Part shown: piece after piece, positions 61,309 to 64,000 of the stretch
Layout of the letters: each line of letters starts with the position of its first letter
How positions within the stretch are numbered: the first letter of the stretch is position 1
Assembly: GCF_014192015.1 (NCBI RefSeq)
Contig: NZ_JACHXJ010000002.1
Span: forward strand, 1,704,989-1,768,988
Reading direction: 5' to 3'
Length of the DNA: 64,000 bases
From: Paenibacillus rhizosphaerae
GTDB lineage: Bacteria > Bacillota > Bacilli > Paenibacillales > Paenibacillaceae
Made by a program: the position numbers and the translations under genes
The notes under the pieces: model-generated
What the model was told of the DNA's origin: nothing
What the model saw: the letters and a program-made list of their open reading frames with translations, nothing else
The model's database searches: none

Positions 61309-61369
61309 TATTAGGCCCCAGACTGATCATGACAGGTAAAGGGCAACCTGATTAGAACCACCACAATAG

Positions 61370-61401
61370 AACTTGCAAAATGCAAGCACAGATCGTATAA
61401 T
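61370..61401 (+). promoter_or_regulatory. HxlR promoter with palindromic operator
   Basis: TTGCAA (61373), 17-bp spacer, TATAAT (61396). The palindrome CTTGCAAAATGCAAG overlaps the -35. The -10 lies only 7 bases before the ATG at 61409, implying a leaderless transcript. Confidence 0.7.
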
Positions 61402-61408
61402 TATGCTC

Positions 61409-61825
61409 ATGAAAAAGCGAACATCTACCGTTTGTCCAATTGTATATGCGCTCGATATATGGGGCGATCCATGGAGCCTCGTCATCCTTCGTGACGTCCT
61501 TATACATAACAAGCGTTATTACCGCGATTTCCTGGCTTCACGCGAGCGCATCGCAACCAATATTTTGAGCGCACGGCTCCAATCACTAGTTGAAGCAGGC
61601 TTACTCGTCAAAATTGAAGGCGAGTCAAATCGGGCACAAACGATGTATCGGCCGACAAAAAAAGCACTTGACCTAATTCCGGTCATTTTTGCCATCATGC
61701 ATTGGGGCCTTGAGTACAATCCCAATACCGATATGAGTATTCCGATCATGCAAGAACTAAAAACGAACGAAAAAGAGCTGGAGCAACGCCTTCTACGGAA
61801 TTTCGACGATGTACGTTCACAGTAA
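61409..61825 (+). CDS. HxlR-family transcriptional regulator
   Basis: The 138-residue regulator begins MKKRTSTVCPIVYALDIWGD, carrying the characteristic HxlR cysteine, then PWSLVILRDVLIHNKRYYRD, RERIATNILSARLQSLVEAG and the wing MYRPTKKALDLIPV. It is longer than typical and ends in a charged helix. No ribosome binding site is visible. The TATAAT box lies so close that the ATG at 61409 is probably the first codon of a leaderless mRNA; ATG 61403 is the alternative. Its promoter and the cupin promoter share a palindrome, suggesting control of both. Confidence 0.88.
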   Translation: MKKRTSTVCPIVYALDIWGDPWSLVILRDVLIHNKRYYRDFLASRERIATNILSARLQSLVEAGLLVKIEGESNRAQTMYRPTKKALDLIPVIFAIMHWGLEYNPNTDMSIPIMQELKTNEKELEQRLLRNFDDVRSQ

Positions 61826-61847
61826 GATCAATCTCATATATTCGACA

Positions 61848-61873
61848 AAAGGAGCTGCCGTGGCAGCTCCTTT
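61848..61873 (+). terminator. Rho-independent terminator
   Basis: AAAGGAGCTGCC pairs perfectly with GGCAGCTCCTTT around a 2-base loop. Confidence 0.8.
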
Positions 61874-61879
61874 CGCATT

Positions 61880-61929
61880 TTTCGCCGTTATGAGCGTTAA
61901 GGTGAACCGTATCACAAGTAACGGCGAAA
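61880..61929 (+). repeat. Repeat C within an inverted repeat
   Basis: TTTCGCCGTTA and TAACGGCGAAA form an 11-bp inverted repeat enclosing GAACCGTATCACAAG, the Repeat C core. Confidence 0.6.
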
Positions 61930-61949
61930 TTACTTGTTGACCACCATTT

Positions 61950-62267
61950 TTTGGTTTTAGATATGGGGAAGCGCTCTTCATCCCTATAAAAAACGGCGAT
62001 ATTGTAGGGGTATGCGGATTGAATCAAGACCCTTATAAAGGAGGTACTGAAGTTGGTCGTGTTCGTCGTCTTTACATCTTACCAAGTGTTCGCAGATTCG
62101 GGATAAGACGTTTGCTAATGGATTCGGTTATTACAGAGGATAAAAAATACTATCAGATGCTTGTACTAAAGACAGATAATCTAGCAGCCGCCTTATTTTA
62201 TCAATCTATTGGATTTTCGGTTAAATCTGATTCTGATGAAGATACCCACTTTGTGAAATTAAGCTAA
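61950..62267 (+). pseudogene. GNAT acetyltransferase, 5'-truncated
   Basis: The frame is open from about 61950 without a start codon and reads FRYGEALFIPIKNGDIVGVC, GLNQDPYKGGTEVGRVRRLY and ILPSVRRFGIRRLLMDSVIT, ending YQSIGFSVKSDSDEDTHFVK. The acetyl-CoA motif (ILPSVRRFGIRRLL) has lost the second glycine of the usual RxxGxG/A pattern. The first 40-50 residues are missing; the break lies close to Repeat C. An ATG inside the frame would give a non-functional 82-residue piece. The stop codon TAA is part of box 1 of B17. Confidence 0.75.
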
Positions 62268-62426
62268 CGGGGAACGATAGCTCAATACAAAACAAGAAGC
62301 CAGCCGATCACTTTGACCGCTGGCTTTATTCAACTAACGTGCAGGATAATTCACCTCAATAAAGAAAATTTAAAGGCAGTCGGTTACTTGGGATCGGCTG
62401 TTTTCTCAACTAACGGGCAGGATACT
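62264..62426 (+). repeat. Repeat B, tandem pair (B17)
   Basis: Three boxes with two hairpins: CTAACGGGGAACGATAG, hairpin AGCCAGCCG/GCTGGCTTT, CTAACGTGCAGGATAA, a second hairpin GGCAGTCGG/GATCGGCTG, and CTAACGGGCAGGATAC. The module between the two units is empty. Confidence 0.88.
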
Positions 62427-62533
62427 TCCAATATGTACCAATATTAAATTAAATATTAGTGAGCAGAGAGGTCATCAGCAAATGAGGATTGTTGTAACTG
62501 GCGGAGCGGCCGTAATCAGAATGGAGGATAGCG

Positions 62534-63049
62534 ATGTTACAGGACATCATAAATGAAATTATCACTAGGGAGTTGCTGCCCGAGCCGGTTACCCAGTGGA
62601 GCGAGTTGAAGGGTGGCACGATGAGTATGCTCGGTGTGCTAGGGACACCCGAAATGCCGAAGCGTTACGTTGTCAAAACAAATCCAAGGGAGTTAGTCAT
62701 AAACGAGACTTGGTTTCTCAAGCTGTACGATGGTATCGATCTACTGCCATCTGTTCGGTATCTCGACCCGGAATTCCGTTATTTCGTCTACGATTTCATT
62801 CCTGGGGATACACGATATGAACGTGGTAAGAAAACCGCTCTTATGCAAGAGCTCACGAGGCAGGTAATCAACCGGTATGTTCATCCGGAACCGGGTGATC
62901 ACTATGAGCATGTGAAGTCTCGGGCCAGATGGAGGAATTAGCTATGCCAGTTCGGTTATCGGCGCAAATCTTACGCCGGAAGATCATGAACTTGTAGCCT
63001 ACATTGTGCAAACCCAGGTGGAACGAATCGCCAACGAAGACATGTCGAA
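62534..63049 (+). pseudogene. Aminoglycoside-phosphotransferase-like kinase, frameshifted and truncated
   Basis: The frame reads MLQDIINEIITRELLPEPVT, then SELKGGTMSMLGVLG (nucleotide loop), KRYVVKTNPRELVINETWFL with the kinase lysine and YFVYDFIPGDTRYERGK (hinge), and stops at 62941. In another frame from about 62930 it continues GGISYASSVIGANLTPEDHE and VERIANEDM up to repeat A12. The catalytic HGDxxxxN and metal-binding regions are absent, and one frameshift is present. A scrap starting MRIVVTGGAA at 62482 precedes it and may be the lost start of an epimerase. No activity is expected. Confidence 0.75.
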
Positions 63050-63243
63050 GGACAAGAACATAATCCCGTTGAAAGTCGCTATTTTAGCGGCTTTTTTGTT
63101 TTATCGGTACAAGTTCTTGTCCCGAGCCTAGGACAAGAACTTGTACCGATTGCCGTAATGGACAAGAACATGAGCCGATTACCGATAAGATAAGTATCTA
63201 ACATTGTTTCCATGCAATCTCATTAAGCTAACGGGCAGGATAG
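63050..63243 (+). repeat. Repeat A (A12)
   Basis: Complete: GGACAAGAACATAATCCC, hairpin with T-run, perfect central inverted repeat, TATCTAACATTG spacer, and final box CTAACGGGCAGGATAG. Its left edge truncates the phosphotransferase. Confidence 0.95.
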
Positions 63244-63326
63244 TTGCTATAATTGTAAAAAAAAAGAAAATGGGTGGGGGTTCTAATATGCAATTAAAAA
63301 AATCAATAACTGTAGGAGGCCTTTAG

Positions 63327-63734
63327 ATGATATCAATTGAAGATCGAATGATGATTCACGAATTAATTTCTTTGCATGGGCATTTTGTTGATGAAGGAAA
63401 ACTCGATGAGTTAAGTCAAGTATTTTCACCCGATGTAATTTATGACTTAGATGACTTTGGATTTGGAGCTCTGATGGGGATTGATGCAGTTAAAAATTCA
63501 GCTATTTCGTTAGGAGATGCCAACCCTGTAGGCCATCATATAACAAATATAGTCTTAAGCGAAGGAAATGAGGAAAATACAATTTACTCCAAATCAAAGG
63601 GTATCGGTATCAAAACAGATGGGTCTTGCGGTAGTGTTATTTATGAGGATATCGTCAAAAAACTGTCTGGAGAATGGAGAATTACATATCGGAAAGTAAT
63701 ACCCCGTCGGAAACCTTTGAGTGGGAAGTACTGA
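63327..63734 (+). CDS. NTF2-like / SnoaL-like protein
   Basis: The 135-residue protein reads MISIEDRMMIHELISLHGHF, then VDEGKLDELSQVFSPDVIYD and MGIDAVKNSAISLGDANPVG, followed by HHITNIVLSEGNEENTIYSK. This is the SnoaL_4 pattern (EDxxxIxEL...HxxxxD.G....L..lF..DV.yD, then HHxTN). Such small cones bind or transform hydrophobic small molecules. GTAGGAGG precedes the ATG. It is the last complete module in the window, with the stop one base before box B18. Confidence 0.85.
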   Translation: MISIEDRMMIHELISLHGHFVDEGKLDELSQVFSPDVIYDLDDFGFGALMGIDAVKNSAISLGDANPVGHHITNIVLSEGNEENTIYSKSKGIGIKTDGSCGSVIYEDIVKKLSGEWRITYRKVIPRRKPLSGKY

Positions 63735-63735
63735 A

Positions 63736-63762
63736 CTAACGAGGAACAATAGTTCAATAAAG
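63736..63762 (+). repeat. Repeat B, first box (B18)
   Basis: CTAACGAGGAACAATAG plus TTCAATAAAG, immediately after the NTF2-like stop. No second box is seen before the next gene. Confidence 0.8.
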
Positions 63763-63890
63763 ATGCGGTAGTCTAGGATTTCATTCTCTCGTCCAAGGTA
63801 GCCGATTCCTGAATACAAGCAAATTCTGGGCCTCGCTTTTTTTCTTGCTCCTTGAGTCGATTCGACATAAGATAAATGACTTTTTTTCTT

Positions 63891-63950
63891 ATTCATCATA
63901 CAATGGCAACACTGACATAACGTTGTCAGTGTTGCCATTGTATGATGAAT
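63891..63950. repeat. Perfect 27-bp inverted repeat upstream of next gene
   Basis: Two perfectly complementary 27-base arms (left arm starts ATTCATCATACAATGG, right arm ends CCATTGTATGATGAAT) flank a 6-base loop. The structure ends 35 bases before the ATG at 63986. It could be an operator, an attenuator or the end of a small mobile element; there is no T-run on the plus strand. Confidence 0.85.
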
Positions 63951-63985
63951 ACATAAATAAACTACAAAAACCGGAGGTAACTGAA

Positions 63986-64000
63986 ATGAAAAATCATACT
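63986..64000 (+). CDS. Start of a gene cut by the window end
   Basis: An ATG at 63986 has CGGAGGT 10 bases upstream and reads MKNHT before the window ends. The product cannot be identified. The perfect inverted repeat at 63891-63950 lies in its leader. Confidence 0.5.

Noticed and set aside
22664..63243. CRISPR array
   Set aside because: The repeats are separated by whole genes, vary in length and contain hairpins plus long inverted repeats. There are no regular 30-40 bp spacers and no cas genes.
54947..63762. Classical integron attC sites
   Set aside because: attC sites end in inverted RYYYAAC and GTTRRRY core sites. Here both outer boxes are direct repeats (CTAACGGG at both ends), no GTTRRRY end is present, and no intI-like gene is in the window.
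1..64000. tRNA or rRNA genes
   Set aside because: I looked for tRNA-like cloverleaf signatures (GGTTCGA-type TPsiC arms with CCA ends) and rRNA consensus stretches and recognised none. A tRNAscan-SE run would settle this.

Overview
The window looks like chromosomal accessory DNA from a Paenibacillus-like Firmicute. The evidence is strong AGGAGG ribosome binding sites, occasional TTG and GTG starts, a T-box leader, and regulators typical of that group (AraC, HxlR, Rrf2, BlaI, and MmyB-type HTH proteins). No rRNA, tRNA or CRISPR array was recognised. GC content shifts repeatedly from gene to gene. About two dozen genes are broken or only fragments, so the region behaves as a turnover zone for small resistance, detoxification and regulator genes.

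Layout. 1-8.8 kb: the 5' part of an AraC regulator, a methyltransferase, a broken HTH regulator and MFS exporter pair, hydrolases, a second AraC regulator and a beta-lactamase-fold esterase. 8.9-10.9 kb: wreckage of a deoxyribonucleotidase, nadB-nadC and an IS4-type transposase. 11.1-16.7 kb: an intact, tightly coupled operon of ABC permease, ABC ATPase, two more permeases, response regulator and histidine kinase, resembling peptide-antibiotic self-protection or sensing modules. 17-24.4 kb: a heparinase II/III-like protein, a Tet(M)-like ribosomal protection protein, a GNAT protein and a lipoprotein. 24.6-34.4 kb: TetR with an MBL hydrolase, a methyltransferase with a DHA2 exporter, a BlaI-M56 pair, an MFS protein, Rrf2 with an NmrA-like oxidoreductase, and ArsR. 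34.5-46.5 kb: a nucleotidase, a T-box-controlled RimJ/RimL-like acetyltransferase, and several regulator plus reductase (AKR or SDR) pairs. 46.6-63.8 kb: many single small genes on the plus strand (ankyrin, GNAT, nucleotidyltransferase, P-loop kinase, NUDIX, amidase, DinB, cupin, phosphotransferase, NTF2-like).

The most striking feature is a family of intergenic repeats that parcels this DNA into one-gene modules. The short form (B, about 85 bp) has two similar direct boxes, CTAACGGGAAACGATAG and CTAACGGGCAGGATAG, flanking a terminator-like hairpin. The hairpin sequence differs between copies while its pairing is kept. The long form (A, about 195 bp) starts with a hairpin and several ACAAGAAC motifs and ends in the same CTAACGGGCAGGATAG box. 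Nearly all copies point the same way. The first box usually abuts, or even contains, the stop codon of the upstream gene, and the second box lies just before the next gene. Breakpoints of several truncated genes coincide with repeat edges. One module is present twice, and the leader of another survives alone 48 kb away. This is the organisation of a cassette array, but the boxes are direct rather than inverted, no integrase is seen in the window, and the sites do not match classical attC.

Regulation can be read at several places: a T-box with a probable isoleucine specifier ahead of the RimL-like gene, palindromic operators for TetR, BlaI, MarR, Rrf2 and HxlR members, and a probable leaderless HxlR transcript. 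All functional names below come from motif recognition by eye. No database search was run.
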